Below are positions 8,401 to 16,657 of a stretch of DNA of 34,802 nt, piece after piece. The first letter of the stretch is position 1; every line of letters starts with the position of its first letter. The notes beneath the pieces were generated by a model. That model worked only from the letters and a program-made list of their open reading frames with translations, did no database searches and was not told where the DNA came from. This stretch comes from Candidatus Saccharicenans sp. (lineage in GTDB: Bacteria > Acidobacteriota > Aminicenantia > Aminicenantales > Saccharicenantaceae). The stretch spans positions 1 through 34,802 of the forward strand of contig JASEFX010000002.1 in NCBI GenBank assembly GCA_030018265.1. Reading direction: 5' to 3'. The position numbers and the translations under genes are program-made.

Positions 8401-10362
8401 ATGAGAAACTTAAGATTATTCCTGCTTTCAGGGTTGATTTTCTTGATAGCTTTCTCTTTAAGCCTGAGAGCACAGGAAACTCTGCCACAGGCAGAGCAGC
8501 CGCAGCAGGAAGAAACAAAATATACTGCCGAATCAGTCGGACGGGTTAGTTTTATAGAGGGTAAAGCCTTCATTCAGAGAGCGGCTGACATCGGTTTTGA
8601 GGAAGTGGTGGTCAACGACCCGGTGACCGAAGGAGATCGCCTGGGAACCTCAGATGGAAGGATGGAAATTCAGTTCGGCCGCAGAAATTACCTGAGGCTT
8701 GACAGCAACACGAAAGTTGACGTGCTTAACCTTCCCCGCCGGGATAATGACACCATTCGCTTCCGCGTCTGGTCCGGCCATGTTTACTTTACCATCAACA
8801 ACCTGAAGAAAGAAAAGAACATAGAAATACATACGCCTGACGCCTCCTTTTACGTGCTCGACAACGGAGTTTTCAGGATTGATGTCGAGGAAGGACGCGG
8901 CACAGAAATCCTGGTGTTCAAGGGACTGGTGGAGGCAGCCGGAGAGCAGAATTCTTACCTGGTGAAAAGTGAACAGCGCCTGGAAATGGCCGAAGGCAGG
9001 TTTTCTTCGAGACCGAGCAGCTTTCGTCCGGTAGCTGATGACAGCTTTGACCGCTGGAATCAATCTCGCGATCAGAAGACCGGTCGGGTCTATGCCAGAA
9101 GGTATCTGCCGGAAGACCTGGCTGAATTCGAAGAAGAATTAAATCAATACGGAGACTGGGTTTACATTCCACCCTACGGCTACGTCTGGGTGCCCCGTAA
9201 TGTGGGTGACAGCTGGCGTCCTTACTATTATGGCCGCTGGGTGTGGATTCCCCTGACCGGCTGGACCTGGGTTCCTTATGAGCCCTGGGGCTGGGTTGCA
9301 TTCCACTACGGAAGATGGCACTGGGCGGTGGGAATTGGCTGGTACTGGATTCCTCACTATGTCTGGGGCCCGGCCTGGGTCTGCTGGTGGTGGGATGTCG
9401 ATTATTTTGCCTGGGCGCCTCTGGGCTGGTACGGACATCCGGTGGTAATCATCAACAACGTGTTCTATGACAGGTATGTCGGTTATTATCCGGTTCATTC
9501 AAGAGCGCTGGTGGTGGTGAGGAAAGATCAGCTCCGGGCCCGCGAGATTTCCCGGGTGGCGCTGAGGCCGGAACACCTGAAGTCTGTAAAACTGGAAAAC
9601 AGAATAACGCTTACCAGCCGTCAACTCCCGTTCAGACCGGAGGGCTCCGGACTGACGGTGGAGAAGCTTGACGGCAAAAGGATTATGGTGAGACAGGATA
9701 CCAGGCCGGGCGGGCTCAGACCCGCTTCCGGAAATATCGATAGGGGCAGAATCAGACCCGAAGGTCTGGCTCCTTCTCCCGGAAATGAAGGCGGCAAAAC
9801 TCAGAGTTCCGGTGAAAAAGGACAGGTGATAAAACCAAAAAGCGGTAGCGGAGAGAAAGGCTCCAGCGCCACCAGACCCTCAAGCACAGCTCCGCCTTCA
9901 GGGAAAGTAACCCCGAAGAAGATTAAAAAGAAAGAAGAGGCGCCGATGCCTGTAAGTAGATATGATTCATCCACAGCGGATCGTCAGATCAGGGTTTATC
10001 CGTCTTCACCAAGAATCAGCTCTGGAAATCTCAGGCCTTCCGGAACAGGTCTCGGGACTGATCCCTACAGACAGAACCCCGACCGCAAAAGTTCGATGAC
10101 AACCCACAGGAGATCCGATTCAAACCTTAATCGCCCTTCGGTCAGCTCCAGTAAAGATCGCTACACCCCTTCCAGGTTCAGCTCTTCCGGGTCGATTAGC
10201 TTACGTCCGCAAACCAGACTCTCAACCGGGTCCTCCAGCACCTCCCGCACGCTCTCAGGCTCGGTGAAGTCGGGTTCTTCCGGTTCAGGAAGAAGTTCTT
10301 CTCTCTCCTCATCTTCCCGCAGCTCTTCTTCCAGGTCAGGTTCAGTCACCAGGAAAAAATAA
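8401..10362 (+). CDS. FecR-domain / DUF6600-type envelope protein
   Basis: The 653-residue exported protein starts with a signal peptide (MRNLRLFLLSGLIFLIAFSL, cut near LRAQ). Residues about 45-200 form a FecR-type beta-helix region, including GRVSFIEGKAFIQRA and ending in a predicted strand-rich segment (VLVFKGLVEA-like). Residues about 230-360 are extremely rich in Trp, Tyr, Gly and Pro with repeated GxWxWxPxxxWGW-like units, typical of DUF6600 proteins common in Acidobacteriota-like genomes. The last 200 residues are a Ser/Arg/Gly/Pro-rich low-complexity tail ending SGSVTRKK. The ATG at 8401 is chosen over 8368 because AAGGAG lies seven bases upstream and because the sigma-54 promoter overlaps the earlier ATG. 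The gene stands alone. Function is unknown; an outer-membrane or cell-surface scaffold role is inference. Confidence 0.85.
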   Translation: MRNLRLFLLSGLIFLIAFSLSLRAQETLPQAEQPQQEETKYTAESVGRVSFIEGKAFIQRAADIGFEEVVVNDPVTEGDRLGTSDGRMEIQFGRRNYLRLDSNTKVDVLNLPRRDNDTIRFRVWSGHVYFTINNLKKEKNIEIHTPDASFYVLDNGVFRIDVEEGRGTEILVFKGLVEAAGEQNSYLVKSEQRLEMAEGRFSSRPSSFRPVADDSFDRWNQSRDQKTGRVYARRYLPEDLAEFEEELNQYGDWVYIPPYGYVWVPRNVGDSWRPYYYGRWVWIPLTGWTWVPYEPWGWVAFHYGRWHWAVGIGWYWIPHYVWGPAWVCWWWDVDYFAWAPLGWYGHPVVIINNVFYDRYVGYYPVHSRALVVVRKDQLRAREISRVALRPEHLKSVKLENRITLTSRQLPFRPEGSGLTVEKLDGKRIMVRQDTRPGGLRPASGNIDRGRIRPEGLAPSPGNEGGKTQSSGEKGQVIKPKSGSGEKGSSATRPSSTAPPSGKVTPKKIKKKEEAPMPVSRYDSSTADRQIRVYPSSPRISSGNLRPSGTGLGTDPYRQNPDRKSSMTTHRRSDSNLNRPSVSSSKDRYTPSRFSSSGSISLRPQTRLSTGSSSTSRTLSGSVKSGSSGSGRSSSLSSSSRSSSSRSGSVTRKK

Positions 10363-10771
10363 ACATCCCCGGCGCAGAATCATGGTGGGAGATAATCACC
10401 ACTGGAAAAATCTGACCGTTAGAAGGGAGTAGAAAGATTAATTGATATTCGCCTTAATTACCGGGAAGTAAATCGGATTAGTGCGGGTAAATACGCCGGG
10501 GAACAGAAAATGACAAATTCATCGGGGGTTAATGTGCCTGAAATCTAAAAGAAGCGGGAATATCCTCTATCTTCCACCCTGACCTCCGACCTGAACAGTG
10601 TTTTCCGGGTTCAGGATTTCCAGGAAAAGTTCCATCCGATAGAGAATATATGAATGATTTTTCATATATCTTGATTGAAAATACAGAAAGAAATTGAGGC
10701 TGGATAAGATCAGACTTTCACTGCCTCAGGCGGTTCTTCCACGAGACAGCATAAAAACCGGGTTGATTTCT
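10363..10771. other. Intergenic region between convergent genes
   Basis: No gene is supported here. A CCTGAAC/GTTCAGG inverted repeat (10590-10596 and 10609-10615) could be a weak bidirectional terminator, though no T-run follows. A 26-bp A/T-rich dyad at 10644-10669 is nearly identical to one at 27008-27033 and is listed separately. Confidence 0.6.
10644..10669. repeat. 26-bp A/T-rich dyad, copy 1
   Basis: A 9-bp perfect inverted repeat, ATATATGAA (10646-10654) and TTCATATAT (10661-10669), has a 6-base centre TGATTT. Together with the preceding GA it equals the copy at 27008-27033 in 25 of 26 bases. It lies between two convergent genes and is not obviously upstream of anything. Confidence 0.8.
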
Positions 10772-13216
10772 TTATTCTCTTTCCTCCCGGGCCTTTCTTT
10801 CCGAATAATAATCGAGCACCCGCAGATGGTCCTGCAGAGAACAGTAACGGTTCGGCTCGGTTCCCGGAAGGAAAACTTCCTGAAAAGGATATTTGCAAAC
10901 GGGTGAAGCCAGCAAACCTGTCTTCCGATCGATGGTTACAAAAACCACATTCGGAGGAACCTCAAAGTCCTCAATCAGAACAGCCTCAGGATTGGTTACC
11001 GTCTCGCTGCCTTCTGCCCCCGCCTGAGCAGCCAGGAACTCTTTTTTCTTATCCTCGATCACGCGGGCAAAGAAATCAATCCAGATCGGCAGAGCCACCA
11101 CCGCCCCGGACTGACGGTTTCCGAGAGATATCTTCGTGTCATAACCAACCCACACTCCGGCGCAGAGCGAAGGAGAAAAACCGATGAACCAGGCATCGGT
11201 GAATTTGTTGGTGGTTCCAGTCTTGCCTCCAAGCGGCCAGTTCAGCGAGGCAGCAGCCGCCGCCGTTCCCCTCTGCACCACACCCTGAAGCATATAGGTC
11301 ATCATATAGGCAATCTGGGGAGAAATAACCTCCTCAATCTGGGGCAGGTTTTCCTCAAGAATATTTCCGTCCTTATCCTCAATCCTTGTTATGAAATAGG
11401 GCCGGGCTCTCTGTCCCTTATTTGGAAAAACAGTAAAAGCAGATGTCAGCTCCTGCAGGGTAACTTCAAACGCGCCAAGCGCCAGTGAAAGATAAGGATA
11501 TATTGTTGAGGTTATACCAAATTTACGGCAGTATTCAACGCCAACCTGGGGCGAGATATAATCAAGCAACTTGGCAGTGACCACATTTCTGGACTCTTCC
11601 AGCCCTTTCCTCAGAGTAACTGCCCCCCTGAACTCTCCGTCATAATTTTTCGGAGTCCAGGGTTCGCCCGTCCATTTGTCCACAAAATTTGTTGGCTCGT
11701 CGACGATCACGCTGGCCGGAGTAAACCCTTTCTCCAGCGCTGCCGTGTAGAAAATAGGCTTTATGGCCGAACCGGTCTGGCGAAGCGCCTGGGTAGCCCG
11801 GTTAAACTGGCTGCGCTTGAAGGAATACCCGCCGCCCATCGCTTTAATCTGACCGGTGGCCACGTCGATGGCGATAAAAGCTCCTTCGACCGCCGGTTCC
11901 TGGTCGAGAGAGACGACCGCTGTTCCAGCATTTTCGTCGACAGATTTAATCTCTACCAGAATCACATCTCCGGGCTTCAACAGCTGATTCAGGTATCTGG
12001 CCCGCGTCCATTCTATGCCCTTATTTGTCATCCTGCCGGTGAAATTTTTTATCCTTACCTTAGCTTCAGTCTGGCTGACTTCAAGCACGATCGCTTCTTC
12101 GGTCTGTCCGGGAACAGGAGGCAGGCTGTTCCAGCTCTCCAGCCATACCTTTTCCAGTTCTTGTTTTCCTTCAGCCAGAAGGTTGCGCTTATCGCGGCGC
12201 CAGCCGTATTTTTTATCCTGAACCCGCAGGCCCCTGTTCAGCGCCTCCTCCGCGTATTTTTGATAATTCATATTGATGCTCGTATAAATTCTAAGACCTC
12301 CGCGGTAAAGAGCCTCTTCCCCATATTTGCGTTCAACATATTTTCTCACTTCCTCCAGAAAATAATCGCCAGCCTGATAGGTCACCCGTCTCAGCGGGAG
12401 GACTCCCAGCGGAAGTTTCTTCAGCTCTTCTGCCTGCTGCCGGCTGAGGTAGCCTTCTTCAACCATCCTGTTTAAAACATGGTTGCGCCGGTTTAAAGTA
12501 ACCCTGGGATTGTTGTAGGGAGAATATATGGCCGGTCCGCGAAAGATACCGGCAATCAGAGCGGCTTCGGGCAGAGTCAATTCCGTGACGCTTTTTCCGA
12601 AATAAAGCTGGGAAGCCGATTCAACTCCCCAGGCTCCGTGACCGAGATAGAACTGGTTGCAGTACAGTTCAAATATTTTTTCCTTGGTATACTTTTGCTC
12701 TATCTCCCTCGCCACCAGCATTTCCTTCAGCTTGCGGCGAAGAGTCTGCTGCGGATGGAGAAAAAGACTCCGCGCCAGCTGCTGGGTGATGGTGCTGCCG
12801 CCGTGAAGCCGGGTTTTTCCGGTTATGATCCGGAAGAAATCTTCCTTAAGCGCTCTCAATATTCCGCGGTAGTCTATTCCTTTATGGGTAAAAAACCTCG
12901 GGTCCTCGGTGGCCACGATCGCCTGTCTTAAGACTTCAGGAATCTTCTCGTAGGGTATCTGGATTCTTCTCTCAACCGCAAATTCCCGGATGAGCTGTCC
13001 GTCGTCGGAATAAACAGCAGAAATGATCGGAGGCTTAATCTGTTCAAGTTCTCCCACATCGGGCAGATTGTCTTTGATGGCCAGGTAGGCACCAAAAAAT
13101 CCCCCCGAAATCAGAGCCACCGACAGAATGAAGCAGAGAATTATCGCTTTAATTATTTTTCTGCTGTTAATTTTCGGAAACTTAATCCTCAAGACAATCT
13201 TTTTTCTGTCAGTCAT
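10772..13216 (-). CDS. Class A penicillin-binding protein (PBP1A-type)
   Basis: This bifunctional peptidoglycan synthase polymerises glycan strands from lipid II and cross-links them in the periplasm. The 814 residues carry a basic N-terminus and one membrane anchor at about 21-46. A GT51 glycosyltransferase domain has ATEDPRFFTHKG (catalytic Glu 104) and GGSTITQQLARSLF. A probable OB-like insert follows at about 330-450. The transpeptidase domain has SxxK at 483-486 (SAIK), SxN at 542-544 (SRN) and KTG at 665-667. An upstream GTG at 13222 gives only two more residues; the ATG at 13216 is preferred, though the ribosome site (GAGTGG) is weak. The gene lies 82 bases downstream of thymidylate kinase on the same strand. 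Family assignment is firm; ponA versus mrcA naming is not implied. Confidence 0.96.
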   Translation of the reverse strand: MTDRKKIVLRIKFPKINSRKIIKAIILCFILSVALISGGFFGAYLAIKDNLPDVGELEQIKPPIISAVYSDDGQLIREFAVERRIQIPYEKIPEVLRQAIVATEDPRFFTHKGIDYRGILRALKEDFFRIITGKTRLHGGSTITQQLARSLFLHPQQTLRRKLKEMLVAREIEQKYTKEKIFELYCNQFYLGHGAWGVESASQLYFGKSVTELTLPEAALIAGIFRGPAIYSPYNNPRVTLNRRNHVLNRMVEEGYLSRQQAEELKKLPLGVLPLRRVTYQAGDYFLEEVRKYVERKYGEEALYRGGLRIYTSINMNYQKYAEEALNRGLRVQDKKYGWRRDKRNLLAEGKQELEKVWLESWNSLPPVPGQTEEAIVLEVSQTEAKVRIKNFTGRMTNKGIEWTRARYLNQLLKPGDVILVEIKSVDENAGTAVVSLDQEPAVEGAFIAIDVATGQIKAMGGGYSFKRSQFNRATQALRQTGSAIKPIFYTAALEKGFTPASVIVDEPTNFVDKWTGEPWTPKNYDGEFRGAVTLRKGLEESRNVVTAKLLDYISPQVGVEYCRKFGITSTIYPYLSLALGAFEVTLQELTSAFTVFPNKGQRARPYFITRIEDKDGNILEENLPQIEEVISPQIAYMMTYMLQGVVQRGTAAAAASLNWPLGGKTGTTNKFTDAWFIGFSPSLCAGVWVGYDTKISLGNRQSGAVVALPIWIDFFARVIEDKKKEFLAAQAGAEGSETVTNPEAVLIEDFEVPPNVVFVTIDRKTGLLASPVCKYPFQEVFLPGTEPNRYCSLQDHLRVLDYYSERKAREERE

Positions 13217-13298
13217 TTCCACTCAACCGGCTGAAAACCGTCCTTTCCAGTAAGATAGAAAATATATCAGATAACGGAAGAAAAAGACAATCCCGGGA

Positions 13299-13949
13299 CT
13301 ATTTCAATTCCGGAAATTTCCGGCACAGGATGCTCCAGATTTTTCGATGAATCGCCTCTGCCGGAAGCCTTCCGTCAATGATCAGACACTCCGGGTCAGG
13401 CAGCGAAAGGAAAATTTCCCTGACCTTTTTCAGGTATTCCTTTTCTTCAAAAAGATGGTAAATTACCGGACGGTCTTTAATCCGGCGCAATCCGGTCGAA
13501 ACCGGAACATCCAGGATAAACACCACATCAGGCAGAATAACAAACTTCCGGTGCTTTTGTCTGATTTCTTCAAGTGAAATTCCACGGGCCCCCTGATAGG
13601 CAAGGGTGGAATAAAAGTAACGGTCGAGAATAACCACCCTGCCGGCTTCGAGGGCCGGCCTGATATTTTTCCTGACATCCTCCCGGCGATCTTTTATGAA
13701 AAGGTCGAGTTCCTCCCGCGGGCTCAAAGAATCGCTGCTTTTCGAAAGCTCTCTTATTTTCTCTCCCCATTTCCCGCGGGTGGGCTCGCTCAGTCTGACC
13801 ACATCCATCCCCCGGCGACGGAGCTTTTCTGCCAGGAGCTCCGCCTGGGTGGATTTGCCGGAACCGTCAATACCCTCAAATACTATAAACAGGCCAATTC
13901 TCCCCCCTTTTTCCGGTCTGGAGGTGGTTTTTTGCAAGCTGGTTTTCAT
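13299..13949 (-). CDS. tmk: Thymidylate kinase
   Basis: Thymidylate kinase phosphorylates dTMP to dTDP with ATP, an essential step in DNA precursor synthesis. The 216-residue cytoplasmic protein has the P-loop EGIDGSGKST (residues 25-34). SEPTRGKWGEKI follows at the position of the substrate-binding EP motif, and DRRED appears in the helix after it. DRYFYSTLAYQG is the DRY signature with the catalytic Arg. The 17 residues before the first beta strand are longer than in many homologs, yet no internal ATG, GTG or TTG start suits better, so the ATG at 13949 stands despite a poor ribosome site. It is divergent from the HtrA gene, with about 145 bases between them, and probably co-transcribed with the downstream PBP. 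Confidence 0.95.
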   Translation of the reverse strand: MKTSLQKTTSRPEKGGRIGLFIVFEGIDGSGKSTQAELLAEKLRRRGMDVVRLSEPTRGKWGEKIRELSKSSDSLSPREELDLFIKDRREDVRKNIRPALEAGRVVILDRYFYSTLAYQGARGISLEEIRQKHRKFVILPDVVFILDVPVSTGLRRIKDRPVIYHLFEEKEYLKKVREIFLSLPDPECLIIDGRLPAEAIHRKIWSILCRKFPELK

Positions 13950-14043
13950 TTTTCGCTGTTATATCTTACCGGTGAATCTTTCGCCATGCAACCGTCTGAA
14001 CGAATTGCTGGTTATTATCATATCTGAACTGAAATTCGTCAAA

Positions 14044-14072
14044 TTGAAATTTATGCTTGCTTGTGTTAATCT
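14044..14072 (+). promoter_or_regulatory. Putative promoter of the HtrA-dapF operon
   Basis: TTGAAA (14044-14049), a 17-bp gap and TAATCT (14067-14072), with an extended TGT just before the -10, give a good sigma-70-type promoter. The predicted start near 14079 leaves a short leader containing GGGAGG. No heat-shock element was recognised. Confidence 0.65.
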
Positions 14073-14095
14073 TTAATCCAGGCGGGAGGCTCAAC

Positions 14096-15610
14096 ATGAA
14101 AAAATACCTGTGGATCGGGATTGCCAGTTTTCTCACCGGATTTCTGGTGGCCGGTTTCATTCTTCTTTCTCCTGACAAACCAACCTCTTCCCCTGTTGAA
14201 AGCAAGCCAGGAATGGCCCTTAATAACCATCTGCTGGCTGCTCAGAAACTTCCTTCAGCTCCGGAAGTCGCTCTCAGTCAGGACTTTGTCAGGGTAATAG
14301 AAAAGGTCGGACCGGCTGTGGTCAAGGTGATGACAGAAAGAGTCGAGAGGATTCCGGGTTTTAGTTTCGACGAGGACTGGCCCTTCCGGGATTTCTGGGA
14401 TAGATTTTTCGGCACTCCCTCCCGGCCAAGGCAGAGGGAACGGGAATACCGCTCTCCAGTGGAAGGTTCTGGTTTCTTCATTTCTCCCGATGGCTATATT
14501 CTGACTAACAATCATATCGTGGAAAATTCAGTCAACGTCCGGATTTCCACCATTGAGGGTAAAGAATATCAGGCCAAAATCATCGGACGAGATCCGGCCA
14601 CAGACCTGGCTTTGCTTAAAGTTGAAGGTAAAAACTTCCCTTATGCCGTGCTCGGGGATTCTTCATCGATAAAGGTTGGCGAATGGGTTCTGGCAATCGG
14701 TAACCCGCTCGGAATGGAACATACGGTGACAGCCGGAATAATAAGCGCCAAGGGACGGCAGCTCGGTGTCGGAGCCAACCTCCCCACCTATCAGGACTAC
14801 ATCCAGACTGATGCCGCCATAAATCGCGGCAACAGCGGCGGACCGCTCATCAACCTCAAGGGAGAAGTAATCGGAATCAACAGCAATATTCTAACTTCCA
14901 GCGGAGGGAATATCGGCATCGGTTTTGCCATTCCTTCCGACCTGGCGAAAAAAGTCGTGGCCCAGCTGAAAGAAAAAGGTCGGGTGGTCAGAGGCCGTCT
15001 CGGAATCCGGGGACGCGATATAACCGAATCTATGAAGAAGCAACTCAACCTGACCGTCAGCAAGGGTGTTATCATCTCCCAGGTGGAACCCGACAGCCCG
15101 GCGGAAAAAGCCGGACTGAAGAAGTACGACGTGATCGTCGAGATAAACGGCCAGCCGGTTGAAAACTGGAAGGACCTGCGCTTCAAAGTGGCTGAGCTGC
15201 AGCCCGGTGACCTGGTGACCATCAAAATCATTCGTGACGGCAAAGAAATGACCGTTAAAGCCAGAGTGGACGAGCTCGAACCGGTGGAAACTGCTCGCGA
15301 CAAAGAAACCATGGATAAGGATGTCGGGCTGACGCTAACGGCCATAACTCCAGCTCTTGCCCGTCGCTACGGCTTGAGCACCACCGAAGGACTGCTGATT
15401 ACCGAGGTGCGGCAGTTCAGCCCGGCCGACCAGGCCGGACTTCAGCCAGGCGACATAATCCTGGAAGTCAACCGGATGAAGGTAACCCAGGTGAAAGAGT
15501 TTCAGGATATTCTGAAAAAGACCGAATCCGGAGATGAACTTATCCTGCTGATCAGAAGAGAAAGTGACGGGGAAAAGATTGATTTTATCGTTACCCTGAG
15601 GGTTCCCTGA
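14096..15610 (+). CDS. HtrA/DegP-type periplasmic serine protease
   Basis: This 504-residue protease and chaperone degrades misfolded proteins in the envelope. It starts with a membrane anchor or uncleaved signal (MKKYLWIGIASFLTGFLVAG). The chymotrypsin-like domain holds the catalytic triad: His in LTNNHIV near residue 141, Asp in DPATDLALL, and Ser in NRGNSGGPL near 246. Two PDZ domains follow, one around 300-390 (GVIISQVEPDSPAEKAGL) and one around 410-500 (GLLITEVRQFSPADQAGL). The order matches DegP/DegQ. A TTG start 13 codons earlier is possible, but GGGAGG six bases before 14096 fixes the ATG there. Its TGA overlaps the dapF ATG by one base (TGATG), so the two genes are translationally coupled. 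That pairing has no obvious functional logic. Confidence 0.95.
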   Translation: MKKYLWIGIASFLTGFLVAGFILLSPDKPTSSPVESKPGMALNNHLLAAQKLPSAPEVALSQDFVRVIEKVGPAVVKVMTERVERIPGFSFDEDWPFRDFWDRFFGTPSRPRQREREYRSPVEGSGFFISPDGYILTNNHIVENSVNVRISTIEGKEYQAKIIGRDPATDLALLKVEGKNFPYAVLGDSSSIKVGEWVLAIGNPLGMEHTVTAGIISAKGRQLGVGANLPTYQDYIQTDAAINRGNSGGPLINLKGEVIGINSNILTSSGGNIGIGFAIPSDLAKKVVAQLKEKGRVVRGRLGIRGRDITESMKKQLNLTVSKGVIISQVEPDSPAEKAGLKKYDVIVEINGQPVENWKDLRFKVAELQPGDLVTIKIIRDGKEMTVKARVDELEPVETARDKETMDKDVGLTLTAITPALARRYGLSTTEGLLITEVRQFSPADQAGLQPGDIILEVNRMKVTQVKEFQDILKKTESGDELILLIRRESDGEKIDFIVTLRVP

Positions 15611-16458
15611 TGCAGATAGCCAAGCTCCACGCTCTGGGCAATGATTTTCTGGTGGTTGAGGGAAGCCATCAACCGGATGAGGCCGCGCTGCCAGACCTGG
15701 CCCGGCGGCTCTGCGACCGCCATACAGGCGCCGGAGCTGACGGGTTGATCATCTACACACCGACAGGTGGCGAGGGTGATCTCTTCCGTTTCCGAATTTT
15801 TAACGCTGACGGTTCAGAAGCTGAAATTTCCGGCAACGGCCTGCGCTGCGCCGCCGCTTATCTTTTTCACAAAAAAATAGTTCCGGGAAAGACCGTCCGG
15901 TTTGAAACCGTCGCCGGTATGCGCAGCTGCGAACTTATAGAGCAAAAAAACAATCAGCTGGAAATCAGGATCGAACTGGGGCAGCCCAAGTTTTCCTCTA
16001 AAGATATTCCATTCGACGACGGCCAGGAGCATGATTACATAATCGACTATCCTCTGACTATAAACCGCAAGATTTACCCGATCACCTGTGTGTCGGTCGG
16101 AAACCCTCACTGCGCTATCTTTGTCGAGAGGTTTTTCCCTGCCCGAATCGAATGGCACCAGGTCGGCCAGGAGCTCGAACATCATCCGTTTTTCCCAAGA
16201 AGGACCAACGTTGAATTCATCCGCGTGCTCAATCGCCAGGAAATCGAAGTCCTCTTCTGGGAAAGAGGGGTCGGAGAAACTCTCAGTTCCGGCAGCGGAT
16301 CCTGTGCGGCCGCAGTGGCTTCCATTCTGAAGGGATTGACCGACAGGAAGGTTCGGGTCTGGACCTCGATGGGCTCTCTCACCGTAGAATGGGAAAAAGA
16401 CAGAGTTTTCCAGACAGGTCCGGCAGAACTCGTGTTCGAAGGCACTTTTTTCGCCTGA
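15610..16458 (+). CDS. dapF: Diaminopimelate epimerase homolog with both catalytic Cys replaced by Ser
   Basis: DapF normally interconverts LL- and meso-diaminopimelate for lysine and peptidoglycan synthesis using a pair of cysteines. This 282-residue protein has the usual length and conserved substrate-binding residues: LHALGNDF (residues 7-14), NADGSEAE (66-73), VGNPHCAIF, NVEFIRV and WERGVGET. However, the canonical C-G-N-G motif reads SGNG, with Ser 74 (TCC at 15829). The canonical A-C-G-T-G-A motif reads SSGSGS, with Ser 227 (TCC at 16288) where the second Cys should be. Cys 232 lies five residues later in the family's usual second-Cys position. The reading frame is intact and close to the family elsewhere, so degradation looks unlikely. 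It may be a serine-variant epimerase, an isomerase for another substrate, or a poor enzyme. It is coupled to HtrA by a TGATG overlap. Confidence 0.9.
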   Translation: MQIAKLHALGNDFLVVEGSHQPDEAALPDLARRLCDRHTGAGADGLIIYTPTGGEGDLFRFRIFNADGSEAEISGNGLRCAAAYLFHKKIVPGKTVRFETVAGMRSCELIEQKNNQLEIRIELGQPKFSSKDIPFDDGQEHDYIIDYPLTINRKIYPITCVSVGNPHCAIFVERFFPARIEWHQVGQELEHHPFFPRRTNVEFIRVLNRQEIEVLFWERGVGETLSSGSGSCAAAVASILKGLTDRKVRVWTSMGSLTVEWEKDRVFQTGPAELVFEGTFFA

Positions 16459-16657
16459 GCGGTTGTCGACCGGGTATCAGGTCGTCGAAACAGGTGAACA
16501 CTCGGGTGCTCTCGTAAGGTTTAATATTCAAGCGCGGTTTATGATATAAAAGTTCTTTTCTACATTTCTGTTCTGTCTGAACTTATCAGTCGCAGGGAAA
16601 AATATTGCCCCTCCGAATTTAAGCAAGGCAAAGTCAGTTCGTATTTCGGCAGTCGGG

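Noticed and set aside
14057-14095. TTG start for the HtrA protease
   Set aside because: GGGAGG directly supports the ATG at 14096, and the longer form puts polar residues before the signal anchor; the TTG also lies at or within the -10 region.
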